DNA of 64,000 bases from Nesterenkonia sphaerica (GCF_005771565.1 NZ_VAWA01000009.1:45310-109309); one strand, 5' to 3'; positions 1 through 8,655 are shown, counted from the first letter of the stretch. The notes: a model not told the origin generated them from the sequence alone. A program made the numbers and translations.

Positions 1-1021
1 CCAGACACAGGGCCAGTCCCAACGGGCTGCCGTGGTGCTCACCTGTGAAGGCGGTGAACTCTGCTGCCGTGCTGACCACCTGAACCCGGGGCAGAGCCTG
101 GGTGGGTTTTGCGGCCAGCTCGGCGCCCGGGAACCGGGCGGCAAAAGTGTCGAAGAGCCGTTCGCGTATCTGGTTGAACTGCAGAGCGTCGAAGAGCGGT
201 TCCACGGCCTCCCGGTCGGGGGCGGTCAGCACACAGTCCTGCAGCGGCACCGGAAGCTCCAGATCGGTGACCAGCCGGTTGAGCTCCAAGTTGCGCTCGA
301 CGTCGGCGAGCGCGGCCCGCAGATTCTCCCCGGCTTTCCCCTTGATCTCGTCGGCGTGTTCGATGATCCCTCGGGCGGAGCCGTATTGGCCCAGCCACTT
401 GGCGGCTGTCTTCGGGCCGACTTTCGGCACCCCGGGGAGGTTATCGGCGCTCTCCCCCACAAGGGCTGCCAGGTCCCGATACTTGGCGGGCGCCACGAGG
501 TATTTCGCCTCCACGCCTGCGGGGTCCAGGCGGACCGACTTGCTGACTCCGCTGGTGGGATAGTCCAGGTGCGTGTTCTCGGTCACCAGCTGCAGCGCAT
601 CACGGTCTCCGGAGACGATCACGGTCTGCCACTGGGCGGCTTCGGCCTGTGTGACGTAGGTGGCGACGATGTCGTCGGCCTCATACCCCTCCACGGTCAC
701 TGCGGGGATGTTCAGTGCGGCGGCGACCTCTTTGATCAAGTCGATCTGCCCGGCGAATTCGGCCGGGGACTTCTCCCGGCCGCCCTTGTAGTCATCGTAG
801 GTCGCGTGCCGGAAGGTCGGGGTGTCCAGATCGAAGGCGAGCGCGATGTGGGTCGGCGCCTCTTCGCGGATCAGTTTGAGCAGCATATTGGTGAAGCCGT
901 GCACCGCGTTGGTGTACTGCCCTGTCGAGGTGCGGAAAGACTCCGTCGGCAGAGCGTAGAACGCACGGAATGCCATCGAGTGCCCGTCGATTACCAGTAG
1001 TTTGTTGCCCTCGTCGCTCAC
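1..1021 (-). CDS. polA: DNA polymerase I, N-terminal part (cut by left edge)
   Basis: About 340 codons are visible, open at the left edge, so only the 5'-3' exonuclease portion and the start of the next domain are present. The protein opens with LLVIDGHSMAFRAFYAL and carries the metal-binding EGYEADDI and SGDRDALQL motifs plus the helix-hairpin-helix stretch DNLPGVPKVGPKTA, all hallmarks of the PolA exonuclease domain. It removes RNA primers and nicked DNA during repair and lagging-strand maturation. The start is GTG at 1021 (GTG AGC GAC GAG). The divergent thioesterase start is only 41 bases away. A stand-alone exonuclease is less likely because the frame continues beyond the exonuclease fold. 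Confidence 0.93.
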   Translation of the reverse strand, partial: MSDEGNKLLVIDGHSMAFRAFYALPTESFRTSTGQYTNAVHGFTNMLLKLIREEAPTHIALAFDLDTPTFRHATYDDYKGGREKSPAEFAGQIDLIKEVAAALNIPAVTVEGYEADDIVATYVTQAEAAQWQTVIVSGDRDALQLVTENTHLDYPTSGVSKSVRLDPAGVEAKYLVAPAKYRDLAALVGESADNLPGVPKVGPKTAAKWLGQYGSARGIIEHADEIKGKAGENLRAALADVERNLELNRLVTDLELPVPLQDCVLTAPDREAVEPLFDALQFNQIRERLFDTFAARFPGAELAAKPTQALPRVQVVSTAAEFTAFTGEHHGSPLGLALCL

Positions 1022-1062
1022 ACCGACAGCCTACCGTCCGGATGCTGGCTAAGCTGAAGCTC

Positions 1063-1584
1063 ATGAGCTTCGACGGATATGGTCCAGAGTTTCCGACCCC
1101 GGGCGTCCCCACCCCGGTCCCCACCGAGTCCGAGCGGATTGCGCGGATGCGGGCCGCAGGGGTCGACGAGGAGTACTGGGATTGGATGGGCCCGCACGGC
1201 ACCTCCGCCATGAGCGCCAAACTGGGGCTGAAGTTTGTGGAGATGAGTCCTGAGCGGTTGGTGGCCACGGTGCCGGTGGGGGGAAATGAGCAGAACGCGG
1301 GGCTGTTTCACGGCGGCGGTCACTTCGTCCTGGCCGAGACTTTGGGCTCCATTGCGGCGATCTTCCATGTGCGCGCCAATCTGGGGTGGGACCGGCAGGT
1401 GGTCGGCACTGAGCTTTCGGCTACGCACCACCGCGCGGCCACCAGCGGCCTGGTGTGGGGCACCTGCACTCCGCTGAACCTGGGCAAGCAGCTCACTGTG
1501 CATGAGATTGTGATGCGCGATGACCAGCACCGCCGGCTCTCGACTGCGCGCATGACCAATATGATCCTGGCCCCGCGGGACTGA
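1063..1584 (+). CDS. PaaI-type hotdog thioesterase
   Basis: This 173-aa protein has a hotdog fold. The residues around NAGLFHGGGHFVLAETLGS form the usual HGG active-site helix of PaaI/YbdB-like acyl-CoA thioesterases, which hydrolyse aryl- or acyl-CoA thioesters. The ATG at 1063 is preferred over an upstream in-frame start at 970, because 970 would run into the divergent polA gene and adds non-conserved residues. The first 50 residues (rich in Pro and Glu) are an extension before the fold. The stop abuts the stop of the convergent glycosyltransferase with no gap. The substrate cannot be told from sequence. Confidence 0.85.
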   Translation: MSFDGYGPEFPTPGVPTPVPTESERIARMRAAGVDEEYWDWMGPHGTSAMSAKLGLKFVEMSPERLVATVPVGGNEQNAGLFHGGGHFVLAETLGSIAAIFHVRANLGWDRQVVGTELSATHHRAATSGLVWGTCTPLNLGKQLTVHEIVMRDDQHRRLSTARMTNMILAPRD

Positions 1585-2718
1585 TCAGGAGCGCAGGAAG
1601 TGGCGCAGACCCGCTTCGAACGCGGCGGCGTGCGCTTCGGCGGTGTAGCGCTGGCGCACCAGCTCCAGGCCGTTGGCGCCGAGTCGGCGAGCCTCCTCGG
1701 GTGTGGCGAGCAGCGATATGAGCACCTGCCGCAGGGACTCAGGGTCGGCGGCGTCGTAGTACCGTCCGGTGTGTCCCTCAACGACCGCTTCGATTTCCGG
1801 TGAGGAGTCCCGGTTACCCGCTTCGGCCACTACGGGAACTCCGAAGCCCAGCGCCTGGATGACGTTGAGTCCGGCCCCTCCGATGGCGAGGGCCGCCTGC
1901 GCCTGCCCGTAGTGGTCCTTCAACTGCTCAAAGTCGTACACTGCGCCGAGGAATGTGGCCTCCACCCCGGCCTCGGAGAAGACCCGCTCCAGGCGGGGCC
2001 GTTCGGACCCCTCTCCGATGATCACCACACGCGGTGCCGGGCGATCGGCCGGCCAGTCGGAGAGCGCGTCGGCGAGCACATCCAGCCGGTGCCGCACAGT
2101 CAGCCGCGAGGAGTAGATCAGGGTGGGCTGGTCTCCGGCGGCGGCACGGTCCAGCGGCTGGGCGGGAAGCTGCTGCTGGGAGTAGAGGCTGTTGTAGATG
2201 ACGTGGATCTTCTGCCTCGGCACCCCGTACGCGGTGCCGAGCTCCTGGGCACGCTCGCCGTAGACCAATAGCCCGTCGACCAACGTGTAGAACGCGAGTC
2301 TGAGCAGACGCTTCGGGCCCGATTCCGGGCGCTTCCACCCATGTCCCCAAAGCAGTACCCGGCGTCCGCGCAGCTTGCCGAGTGCTCCTGCCACCCAGGT
2401 GGAGAGGGTATAGATTCTGCCTTCGAGCACGTAGGCGGCGTGCCCGCCGCGCCACACGGCCGAAACCTGTCCGGCCTCCCACCACAGCGGTCCCAGCGCT
2501 CGGGTGCGCAGCGGGGTCACCCGCGCCAGGACCCCGGCAGAGGCGGAGGCGATTCGGTCGGCCTCGCTCGCCTCGCTGTTCTTCACCCGGCCCACCAGGT
2601 CGTAGGTGAACTCTGCTGAGGCGAGCAGCCGCTTGACCAGGGGCTCACGGTAGTGCGAGACCGTGGGCTGCACCTGGAGCCTGATCCGGGAAAGGGGTGT
2701 CGGTGTCACGGGGTCCAT
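1585..2718 (-). CDS. Glycosyltransferase, GT4-like (GT-B fold)
   Basis: A 377-aa GT-B glycosyltransferase. The C-terminal half shows the nucleotide-sugar binding pattern of GT4 enzymes: the strand PTLIYSSRLTVRHRLDVLADAL, then VVIIGEGSERPRL, then the acidic/donor loop FGVPVVAEAGNRDSSPEIE. The N-terminal acceptor half is less conserved (SHYREPLVKRLL, then HGWKRPESG). It probably acts at the cytoplasmic face in making a wall or exopolysaccharide glycan; donor and acceptor are unknown. The start at 2718 gives MDPVTPTPLSRIRL. It lies in the envelope-gene cluster next to polA and is divergent from tRNA-Gly. Confidence 0.82.
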   Translation of the reverse strand: MDPVTPTPLSRIRLQVQPTVSHYREPLVKRLLASAEFTYDLVGRVKNSEASEADRIASASAGVLARVTPLRTRALGPLWWEAGQVSAVWRGGHAAYVLEGRIYTLSTWVAGALGKLRGRRVLLWGHGWKRPESGPKRLLRLAFYTLVDGLLVYGERAQELGTAYGVPRQKIHVIYNSLYSQQQLPAQPLDRAAAGDQPTLIYSSRLTVRHRLDVLADALSDWPADRPAPRVVIIGEGSERPRLERVFSEAGVEATFLGAVYDFEQLKDHYGQAQAALAIGGAGLNVIQALGFGVPVVAEAGNRDSSPEIEAVVEGHTGRYYDAADPESLRQVLISLLATPEEARRLGANGLELVRQRYTAEAHAAAFEAGLRHFLRS

Positions 2719-2761
2719 CCTGCCTTGGGCCGGCGGTACCGCCGCTGATCAACACCCAGTT

Positions 2762-2789
2762 TTGCAGCTGACTGGGTGCTTGATAAGGT
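2762..2789 (+). promoter_or_regulatory. Probable promoter of tRNA-Gly inside a hairpin
   Basis: TTGCAG (2762-2767) and TAAGGT (2784-2789) are separated by 16 bases and lie 22 bases before the tRNA. An 8-bp inverted repeat, CACCCAGT (2753-2760) and ACTGGGTG (2771-2778), surrounds the -35 hexamer, which sits in its loop. Assignment rests on hexamer similarity only. Confidence 0.4.
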
Positions 2790-2811
2790 GACTAGGCGCT
2801 CAACGCGGAGC

Positions 2812-2885
2812 GGGGGTGTAGCTTAGTGGCAAAGCTCCAGCCTTCCAAGCTGGTCACGCGGGTTCGATTCCCGTCACCCCCTCCA
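2812..2885 (+). tRNA. tRNA-Gly(UCC), CCA encoded
   Basis: The cloverleaf can be drawn by eye. The acceptor arm GGGGGTG pairs with CACCCCC, followed by discriminator T and encoded CCA (2883-2885). The anticodon stem CCAGC/GCTGG encloses the loop CTTCCAA with anticodon TCC. The T arm is GCGGG-TTCGATT-CCCGT. It decodes GGA and, by wobble, GGG glycine codons. Confidence 0.95.
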
Positions 2886-2896
2886 TTGCCTCTCGG

Positions 2897-2919
2897 CCCC
2901 CGACCGGTACAGTCGGAGG
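2897..2919 (+). terminator. Possible tRNA-Gly terminator hairpin
   Basis: CCCCCGAC (2897-2904) pairs with GTCGGAGG (2912-2919) apart from one mismatch, with a 7-base loop, 12 bases after the tRNA 3' end. No U-run follows. The 3' arm holds the only purine-rich stretch ahead of the next gene's GTG at 2920, so the hairpin may also mask that gene's ribosome access. Confidence 0.35.
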
Positions 2920-4011
2920 GTGGCCGCTCCCAGACTCAGCATCATTGTTCCGGTGTTCAACACCGGTGAGCATCTTCGCACCCGGGCGTTCCCGTCCTTA
3001 GCGCGACTCCCGCATTTCGAACAGATCCAGGTGCTACTGGTCGACGACGGGTCGACCTATCCGCAGACCCGCAGCGCGGTCCGTGAGCTGGCCGCCGCTC
3101 ACCCTCATGTGCAGGCCTGCTTCCTCGACTCCGGGGGTTCCGGTTCAGCTTCCCGGCCGCGCAACACCGGGATCGACCTGGCCGAAGCCGAGTACCTGGG
3201 GTTCCTGGATCCGGATGATGAGTTCCTCGGCGCGGGGCCCTGGCCGCTGGTGGAAGCGCTGCAGGCCCACCCCAGTGCCCAGCTGGCCATCGGCCAGCAG
3301 CATCGGATATACGCCGACCGCCAGGAGCTGGTGAACAACGCTTCGCACTACACCGAGCGGACTGACGCCCACGGCCTCTGGCCGGCCGGCGGTGAGGTGC
3401 TGACGGCTGCTCGGTTCCGCCCCAGCAACCTCAGCAGCTTCGTAGTGCGCACCGCATGGCTGAGGGAGACGGGCCTGCGGCAGGTGGTGGGCGCGGCGGG
3501 GCAGGACTCCCTGTTCTTCCGGCAGCTATTCGCCGCCGCCACGGCCTTCGTCGCCTCATCTGAGGTGATATACGCCTACCACGCAGAGACCCCGGGCTCG
3601 ATGGTCAACACGGTCAACGCTGAGTACTTCGCCAAGTGTCTGTTGCGGGAGCGCGCCCAGGCGGAGTGGCTGCGGTCCGCTGGCCTGTTCGACGCCTACG
3701 TGGCCAGCGGGTTCGAACGAGCCTTCGCGTGGTACCTCCCCCGGCTGCGCCGAGTGCCAAAGGATCAGCGCGCTGAGGCCCGGGCGGTGCTGCGCACGAT
3801 CGCCGAACTCTATGTGGATCCCCAGACCCACCGGTGGCGCTACCCGGAGGCGATGGCGTTCTTCAAGCGACCAGCAGTTCCCTCCCTGGAAGGGCTGAAG
3901 CCGCTCTCCGCCGTGGCCGCGCGCCGGGCCCGGGACACGGCCCTGGCGGCCGTGGCGGCCGGACGCCGGGTCAGTTCGTCCGTGCGTACTCGGCGGCGCC
4001 TCGACCCATGA
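2920..4011 (+). CDS. Glycosyltransferase family 2
   Basis: A 363-aa GT-A glycosyltransferase. It shows LSIIVPVFNTGEHL at the N-terminus, then VLLVDDGST, SRPRNTGIDLA and the metal/nucleotide-binding LDPDDEFL (DxD-like), in the GT2 order. Such enzymes transfer a sugar from a nucleotide donor to a growing wall or exopolysaccharide chain. The GTG at 2920 must be the start, since the catalytic strand begins at residue 6 and no in-frame start lies upstream. There is no properly spaced ribosome binding site, so translation may be leaderless or weak. Its last 41 bases overlap the convergent GT2 gene. Confidence 0.85.
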   Translation: MAAPRLSIIVPVFNTGEHLRTRAFPSLARLPHFEQIQVLLVDDGSTYPQTRSAVRELAAAHPHVQACFLDSGGSGSASRPRNTGIDLAEAEYLGFLDPDDEFLGAGPWPLVEALQAHPSAQLAIGQQHRIYADRQELVNNASHYTERTDAHGLWPAGGEVLTAARFRPSNLSSFVVRTAWLRETGLRQVVGAAGQDSLFFRQLFAAATAFVASSEVIYAYHAETPGSMVNTVNAEYFAKCLLRERAQAEWLRSAGLFDAYVASGFERAFAWYLPRLRRVPKDQRAEARAVLRTIAELYVDPQTHRWRYPEAMAFFKRPAVPSLEGLKPLSAVAARRARDTALAAVAAGRRVSSSVRTRRRLDP

Positions 4012-4930
4012 GGGCCTGAAGCATACCGAGGCCCTCGCACAGGTAGTAGTCGTCGGTGTAGGTCACCGGACGTCCACGGAGCCTGCTGCTGAATCTGCGC
4101 GCTGCGCCGTAGCCGGCTCGCGCGAGCCCCTCAGCGGCCACCGCCGGTCCGGATGCTGAGTTGCGCAGCTGCCGCTTGGCCGCCCGGACCTGACCGCCGC
4201 GCAGAGCCCGACGCCGCAGCCACTCCTTGGTGGCCCGCTCAGCGGGAACGTGCTCAGTCACCGCAGCCTCGGCGCACCACCAGTACTGTGCGCCAGCGTG
4301 CATCATGCGTTCGAAGAGGTCGGAGTCGGAGCCCCCGATGAAGTTGAACGTCTCGTCGAATCGGTATCCCCGGCCGCCCGAGTCCTGGGACTGGAACCAG
4401 TCCGCACGCACCAAGGTGTTGTTGGTGGCCAGTCGGCGCTGGTGCGGGCCGCTGGGGAAGTCCGTACGGCGGACGTACCCGTAGGTGTGCACCCAGGCGG
4501 GCTCACCGTCGTCGAACACGGGTAGCACCGGACCGCCCACCGCATCGGCTGCGGAGCGCTCACCGGTGCTGAGCAGGTGGGTGAACCACTCTGGGGTGAC
4601 CTGTTCGTCGTCGTCGAGGAAAATCACCGCCTCGGCATCCGCGGGCAGGGCGTCCAGCGAGGTGTTGCGGGCGGTGGCGATACCCGCGCGGGACTGGTGG
4701 AGATACACCGCCTCGGGATAGAGGCTGGCCACCACGTGCTGGGCCTCTGGCCCGGGTGCGTTGTCGACCACGATCAGCTGTGGTCGGGGCCGTACTGCAC
4801 CGGGGGGCATGCGGGCGGCATCCAGCGACGTCAGCAGCTGAGCCAGGAGGTCGTTCCTGCGGTAGGTGCACACCAGCACCCAGACGTTCTCCGGGGTGAG
4901 CGCACGCCCCCGGGCAGAATCATTCCTCAC
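3971..4930 (-). CDS. Glycosyltransferase family 2
   Basis: A 319-aa GT2 enzyme. It shows VWVLVCTYRRNDLL, QLIVVDNAPG, SRAGIATARNTSLD, then the metal-binding FLDDDEQVTPEW and a GGSDSDLFERM acceptor motif, as in rhamnosyl/galactosyl-type GT2 enzymes. The start is GTG at 4930, overlapping the end of the upstream LCP gene by 11 bases, so the two are translationally coupled. A longer frame back to 5065 would lie inside the LCP gene and has no conserved residues. This is the last gene of the rpmF-rnc-LCP transcript. It fits transfer of a sugar to the polymer that the LCP protein attaches. Confidence 0.85.
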   Translation of the reverse strand: MRNDSARGRALTPENVWVLVCTYRRNDLLAQLLTSLDAARMPPGAVRPRPQLIVVDNAPGPEAQHVVASLYPEAVYLHQSRAGIATARNTSLDALPADAEAVIFLDDDEQVTPEWFTHLLSTGERSAADAVGGPVLPVFDDGEPAWVHTYGYVRRTDFPSGPHQRRLATNNTLVRADWFQSQDSGGRGYRFDETFNFIGGSDSDLFERMMHAGAQYWWCAEAAVTEHVPAERATKEWLRRRALRGGQVRAAKRQLRNSASGPAVAAEGLARAGYGAARRFSSRLRGRPVTYTDDYYLCEGLGMLQALMGRGAAEYARTN

Positions 4931-6125
4931 CGTCGAGACTCTCTCCCAGCTGACGGCCCAACTGCCGGCTGAGCTCGTCATCATCCTCCGAGACGGTGAA
5001 GGCGCCACCAGCGGAGTCGGGGTCCAACGCTTCGGTATACCTGACGAAGCCGGACATGTTCTCACTGGAGAGGGAGCGCCGCAGCAGGTCCATCATGTCC
5101 TCGTCGGGGAGAATGACCTGCGCGCCGCCAGAGGTGGTGTGCGGCTCCCCCGAGGGCATGGTGAAGGTATGGATGTCCCGCCCGCGCATATGGGTCATAT
5201 CAAGGCCGTAGCCAACGATGGTGTTGGCGTCCAGTCCACCGTCCATCTCCATATAGGGCAGGATCGCTTCCAACACGGCGAAGATGCGCTGCGGGTTGGT
5301 CAGGGTGTCTCCGGAGAGGAAGCGTTCTGCGATGGCCCGCATCACCAGTTGTTGGTTTTCCACCCGGACGTGATCGTTGGTGGGAAAGGACTTCCTTTCG
5401 CGGACGAACCGCAGCGCGTCCGAGCCTTGCAGCCGTATGGTGCCCTCTGGGTAGAACGCGGGATTCTGCTGGCCTGCGGCAAAGGGGCGTGGATTGTCCA
5501 CATAGACCCCGCCAAGGGCGGTGGTGAGATCCTCGAATCCGTCGAAGTTGATAGTCACCACGTGATCGATGTGTGTGTACAGGAGGTCCTCGACGGTATC
5601 GACCGCGAGATCCAGTCCCCCCGCCGAGAGTGCGGTGTTGATTCGCCCCTCCCCCTGGCCGGGAATCTCGACCCACAGGTCCCGCATGATCGACATGACG
5701 TAGATGCCGGAGCGGTCTTCCGGGATGTGCACCAGCATCATCGCATCGGAACGTTCGCCCTCTTCTCCGGTCTGCGCCCGATAGTCGGTGTCATCCTCAC
5801 CGCGGCTGTCGGAGCCCAGCAGCAGGACGTTCACTGTCCCTTCCGGGGTGCGGTAGGCGGTGTCGTCGTCAAGGTCGTCGAGTTCCTCGATGACGTTGCG
5901 CTCCTCTTCGAAGACCGTCTGGAGCCTGTTGACGTAACTGTAGGCGACGATCCCGCCGATGAGCAGCAGCGTGGCCAGCACGGCCAGCGAAATGAGGATG
6001 ATGCGCTTCCGGCGGCCGGGCCGGGGCGCGGGGTCCTCGGCCTGGGCCGGCGCAGGCGCGGAAGCCGGCGGCGAAGGCGGGACGGCCCCGCCCCTGGCCC
6101 GGCGGGGACGGTGCTGCTCACTCAC
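4920..6125 (-). CDS. LytR-CpsA-Psr (LCP) family wall-polymer ligase
   Basis: A 401-aa type II membrane protein. It has a Pro/Arg-rich cytoplasmic tail (1-40), one transmembrane helix (about 41-64) and an extracellular LCP domain. The domain shows VNVLLLGSDSR, RSDAMMLVHIPEDRSGIYVMSIMRDLWVEI, GRINTALSAGG and ALRFVRERKSFPTNDHVRVENQQ, including the conserved Arg/Asp residues that bind the polyprenyl pyrophosphate. LCP proteins transfer lipid-linked wall polymers onto peptidoglycan. The start is GTG at 6125, overlapping the rnc stop by 4 bases (GTGA), so it is coupled to RNase III. Confidence 0.92.
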   Translation of the reverse strand: MSEQHRPRRARGGAVPPSPPASAPAPAQAEDPAPRPGRRKRIILISLAVLATLLLIGGIVAYSYVNRLQTVFEEERNVIEELDDLDDDTAYRTPEGTVNVLLLGSDSRGEDDTDYRAQTGEEGERSDAMMLVHIPEDRSGIYVMSIMRDLWVEIPGQGEGRINTALSAGGLDLAVDTVEDLLYTHIDHVVTINFDGFEDLTTALGGVYVDNPRPFAAGQQNPAFYPEGTIRLQGSDALRFVRERKSFPTNDHVRVENQQLVMRAIAERFLSGDTLTNPQRIFAVLEAILPYMEMDGGLDANTIVGYGLDMTHMRGRDIHTFTMPSGEPHTTSGGAQVILPDEDMMDLLRRSLSSENMSGFVRYTEALDPDSAGGAFTVSEDDDELSRQLGRQLGESLDGEE

Positions 6126-6880
6126 CTCGTGTGCCTGCTCTCTGCTTCGGCGGTCGCCTCATAGCGGTCCAGCACCAGGGTCAGCACATCGGCCTGACCG
6201 CGCCCCCCGGTGAGCTCTTCCACGGTGACTCGAGCGGCATCCCGCTCTGCCTCCTTCTTGGACGATCCGGTGCCCTGCCCGTAGGTGGTGCCGTCAATGG
6301 TGACCGTGGCACGGAAGGATTTGCGGTGGTCGGGGCCGGAGTCCTCGATCAGATACCGGATCTCGCCCATGTCGCGCGCGGCGGCCAGCTCCTGGATGGT
6401 GGTCTTCCAGTCTTTGCCCGCTGTCATCGCTTCGGTGTCACTGAGCAGCGGGGTCACGAGCCGGAGCACTAGTGCTTGAGCCGTGTCGAATCCGTGGGCG
6501 GAGTAGACCGCACCGATGATCGCCTCCACGGTGTCGGCCAGGATCGAGTCCTTCTCCGCGCCTTGGGTACGCAGCTCGCCGGCGCCGAGGCGGATATGCG
6601 GTCCCAGCTGCAGGGTGCGCGCAATTCTGGCCAGAGCCCGGGTGGAGACCAGGGCGGGGCGCAGCTTGGCCAGGTCACCCTCGGTGAGGTCGCCGAAGGT
6701 CCGGAAGAGATAGTCGGTGACGACAAGCTGCAGCACGGCGTCGCCCAGGAACTCCAGGCGCTCGTTGGTGGCCAGGCCCTCATTCTCGTAGGCGTAGGAA
6801 CGGTGCGTCAGGGCAAGACGAAGAGCCTCAGGGTCAACGTGGACCCCAAGGCTCTTCTGAAGTGTCTCTGACGCGCTCAA
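6122..6880 (-). CDS. rnc: Ribonuclease III
   Basis: This 252-aa enzyme carries the RNase III signature NERLEFLGDA (39-48), a second acidic pair at D116/E119 (DTVEA) and a C-terminal double-stranded RNA-binding domain ending in GSSKKEAERDAA. It cuts double-stranded RNA in rRNA precursors and structured mRNAs. The start is taken as TTG at 6880, 19 bases after the rpmF stop; AAGGG sits directly before it, closer than is ideal, and no better start is visible. rpmF-rnc is a conserved pair. Here the transcript continues into an LCP and a GT2 gene. Confidence 0.95.
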   Translation of the reverse strand: MSASETLQKSLGVHVDPEALRLALTHRSYAYENEGLATNERLEFLGDAVLQLVVTDYLFRTFGDLTEGDLAKLRPALVSTRALARIARTLQLGPHIRLGAGELRTQGAEKDSILADTVEAIIGAVYSAHGFDTAQALVLRLVTPLLSDTEAMTAGKDWKTTIQELAAARDMGEIRYLIEDSGPDHRKSFRATVTIDGTTYGQGTGSSKKEAERDAARVTVEELTGGRGQADVLTLVLDRYEATAEAESRHTR

Positions 6881-6899
6881 CCCTTGCGAAACGACGAGA

Positions 6900-7103
6900 T
6901 CAGGCGTCGGCGACTTTGCGGCCCTTGTACTCGTAGAACAGCGGGGTGTCTGCAGAGTCGGTCACCAGCTTGGCCTGGTGCGGACGGCTGTAGACGACAC
7001 GGCCGTTCTCCACTGTCTTCACCAGGGTTGGCACGTCGGCCTTCCACTGCGAGCGGCGGTGACGGGTGTTGGCACGGGACTTCTTCCGCTTCGGAACAGC
7101 CAC
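6900..7103 (-). CDS. rpmF: 50S ribosomal protein L32
   Basis: A 67-aa basic protein starting [20 protein letters not shown], the standard L32 opening. It has no CxxC pairs, so it is the zinc-free form. The GTG start at 7103 follows a good ribosome binding site (GAGGA). It lies between DUF177 and rnc as in most actinobacteria. Confidence 0.97.
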   Translation of the reverse strand: MAVPKRKKSRANTRHRRSQWKADVPTLVKTVENGRVVYSRPHQAKLVTDSADTPLFYEYKGRKVADA

Positions 7104-7138
7104 GGTGTCCTCTTCTCTCTCAGTTGACTAACAGTTGA

Positions 7139-7717
7139 CTACGACGACGCGTCGTCGTCCTCATCATCATGATTCAGTGTATCGGCCAGGCTTGCAAGCG
7201 CAGCCCAGCGGGGGTCGAGCTGCTCGTGGTGGTGTCCAGGGTCCTCCTCCATGCGGAATCCGCACTGGGAGCACAACCCCGGGCAGTCCGCCCGGCACAC
7301 CGGCTGGAACGGCAGTGCTGAGACCAAAAGGTCCCGCAATACCGGCTCCAGTTCGAGGGTCAGTTCCGCGGTGACTTCCCGAGTTTCCTCGTCGTCACCG
7401 TCAGCCTGGTGGCCCTCCGGAGTCCAGGTGTAGAGCTGCATGACGTCGACGGTCAGCGGGTAGCCTAGGGGGTCCAGGCAACGCCCGCACTGACCAGTGA
7501 CCTCTGCGGAGGCGGTTCCTGTCAGCAGCACTCCCTCGTGCACGGACTCCACTCGCAGGTCGAGGTCCAGGTCGCTGTGTTCGGCGATGCCGACCAGAAC
7601 GGTGCCCAGCCCTGACGGAGCGTCCACCGTGCGGGAGAGGGTTCGCTGAGCTCCAGGATGGCCTTTGAGCTCTTTGACGTCCACGTGCAGCAAATAGTCC
7701 TGCTGTGGATGTTTCAC
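7139..7717 (-). CDS. YceD/DUF177 family protein (23S rRNA accumulation)
   Basis: A 192-aa protein with a strongly acidic C-terminus. The Cys pattern is typical of DUF177: CGRCLDPL near the middle and CRADCPGLCSQCG near the end, probably binding zinc. Family members are tied to 23S rRNA accumulation and L32 production and are almost always next to rpmF, as here. The GTG at 7717 (KHPQQDYLLHV) was chosen. An ATG at 7768 would overlap galU by 31 bases and adds residues that read from the galU 3' end. The galU stop lies 20 bases upstream. Confidence 0.85.
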   Translation of the reverse strand: MKHPQQDYLLHVDVKELKGHPGAQRTLSRTVDAPSGLGTVLVGIAEHSDLDLDLRVESVHEGVLLTGTASAEVTGQCGRCLDPLGYPLTVDVMQLYTWTPEGHQADGDDEETREVTAELTLELEPVLRDLLVSALPFQPVCRADCPGLCSQCGFRMEEDPGHHHEQLDPRWAALASLADTLNHDDEDDDASS

Positions 7718-7737
7718 AGCGGACAACTCTACAGGAC

Positions 7738-8646
7738 TCAGATGCTTTGGGCGAACTCCTTCAGCCACGGTCTCAGCTCGGGGCCGAGGTCCTCCCGGCC
7801 TGCGGCGAGGGTCACCACCGCTTTGATGTAGCTGAGTTTGTCCCCGGTGTCGTAGCGGCGTCCGCGAAAGATCACTGCGTGGACACCCCCGCCGTCTTCA
7901 GCTGGGATGGCTGCCATGGCTTGCAGGGCATCGGTCAGCTGGATCTCCCCGCCCTTGCCCGGTGGGGTGCGTTCGAGCTCGGTGAAGATGGCCGGGTGCA
8001 GCACATACCGACCGATGATGGCCAAGTTGCTGGGCGCCTCCTCTGCCGGGGGTTTCTCCACCAGACGGTGCACCGGCACCACCTGGGCACCCGGCTCGAG
8101 GTGCTTGCCGCCGGCGTCGACCACGCCGTAGGCAGAGACAGCCTCCTGGGGCACTTCCATCACCGCGATCACTGAGCCGCCGAGGCGCGCCTGAGCCTCC
8201 ATCATGGTGGTGAGCAGCTCATCGCGGGGGTCAATGAGGTCATCGCCGAGCAGCACGGCAAAAGGCTCATTGCCCACATGCTGCTTTCCGCAGAGCACCG
8301 CATGACCCAAACCCAGCGCCTGGCCCTGGCGCACATAGTGCAGGTCACCAAGGTTGGTCGCATGCTGGATCGCCTCCAGCTTCTTCGTGTCTCCCTTGTC
8401 CCGCAGCGTCGCCTCAAGAACGGGAGCGCGGTCAAAGTGATCTTCCATGGACCGCTTGTTCTGACCGGTGATCATCAGAATGTCATCCAGGCCAGCCCGC
8501 GAGGCTTCCGCCACCACGTACTGGATGGCCGGCTCGTCGACCACCGGGAGCATCTCCTTGGGCATCGCCTTCGTCGCTGGCAGGAATCGGGTTCCCAGGC
8601 CTGCTGCAGGAATGACGGCTTTTCTAATCCGCTGAGTGGCGCTCAT
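7738..8646 (-). CDS. galU: UTP-glucose-1-phosphate uridylyltransferase
   Basis: A 302-aa enzyme making UDP-glucose from UTP and glucose-1-phosphate. The nucleotide-binding opening KAVIPAAGLGTRFLPATKAMPKEM is near perfect; VDEPAIQYVVAEA, LLGDDLI and the Lys-bearing LVEKP follow. The ATG at 8646 has AAGG 7 bases upstream and is preferred to the ATG at 8652. It sits between coaD and the DUF177 gene, where these housekeeping genes are normally adjacent. UDP-glucose would feed the neighbouring glycosyltransferases. Confidence 0.93.
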   Translation of the reverse strand: MSATQRIRKAVIPAAGLGTRFLPATKAMPKEMLPVVDEPAIQYVVAEASRAGLDDILMITGQNKRSMEDHFDRAPVLEATLRDKGDTKKLEAIQHATNLGDLHYVRQGQALGLGHAVLCGKQHVGNEPFAVLLGDDLIDPRDELLTTMMEAQARLGGSVIAVMEVPQEAVSAYGVVDAGGKHLEPGAQVVPVHRLVEKPPAEEAPSNLAIIGRYVLHPAIFTELERTPPGKGGEIQLTDALQAMAAIPAEDGGGVHAVIFRGRRYDTGDKLSYIKAVVTLAAGREDLGPELRPWLKEFAQSI

Positions 8647-8655
8647 GAACATACC

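Noticed and set aside
4866..6164. 432-codon plus-strand frame
   Set aside because: Antisense to the LCP gene; no recognisable domain.
7718..7768. ATG start at 7768 for the DUF177 protein
   Set aside because: It would overlap galU by 31 bases, and the added residues come from the galU 3' end in another frame.
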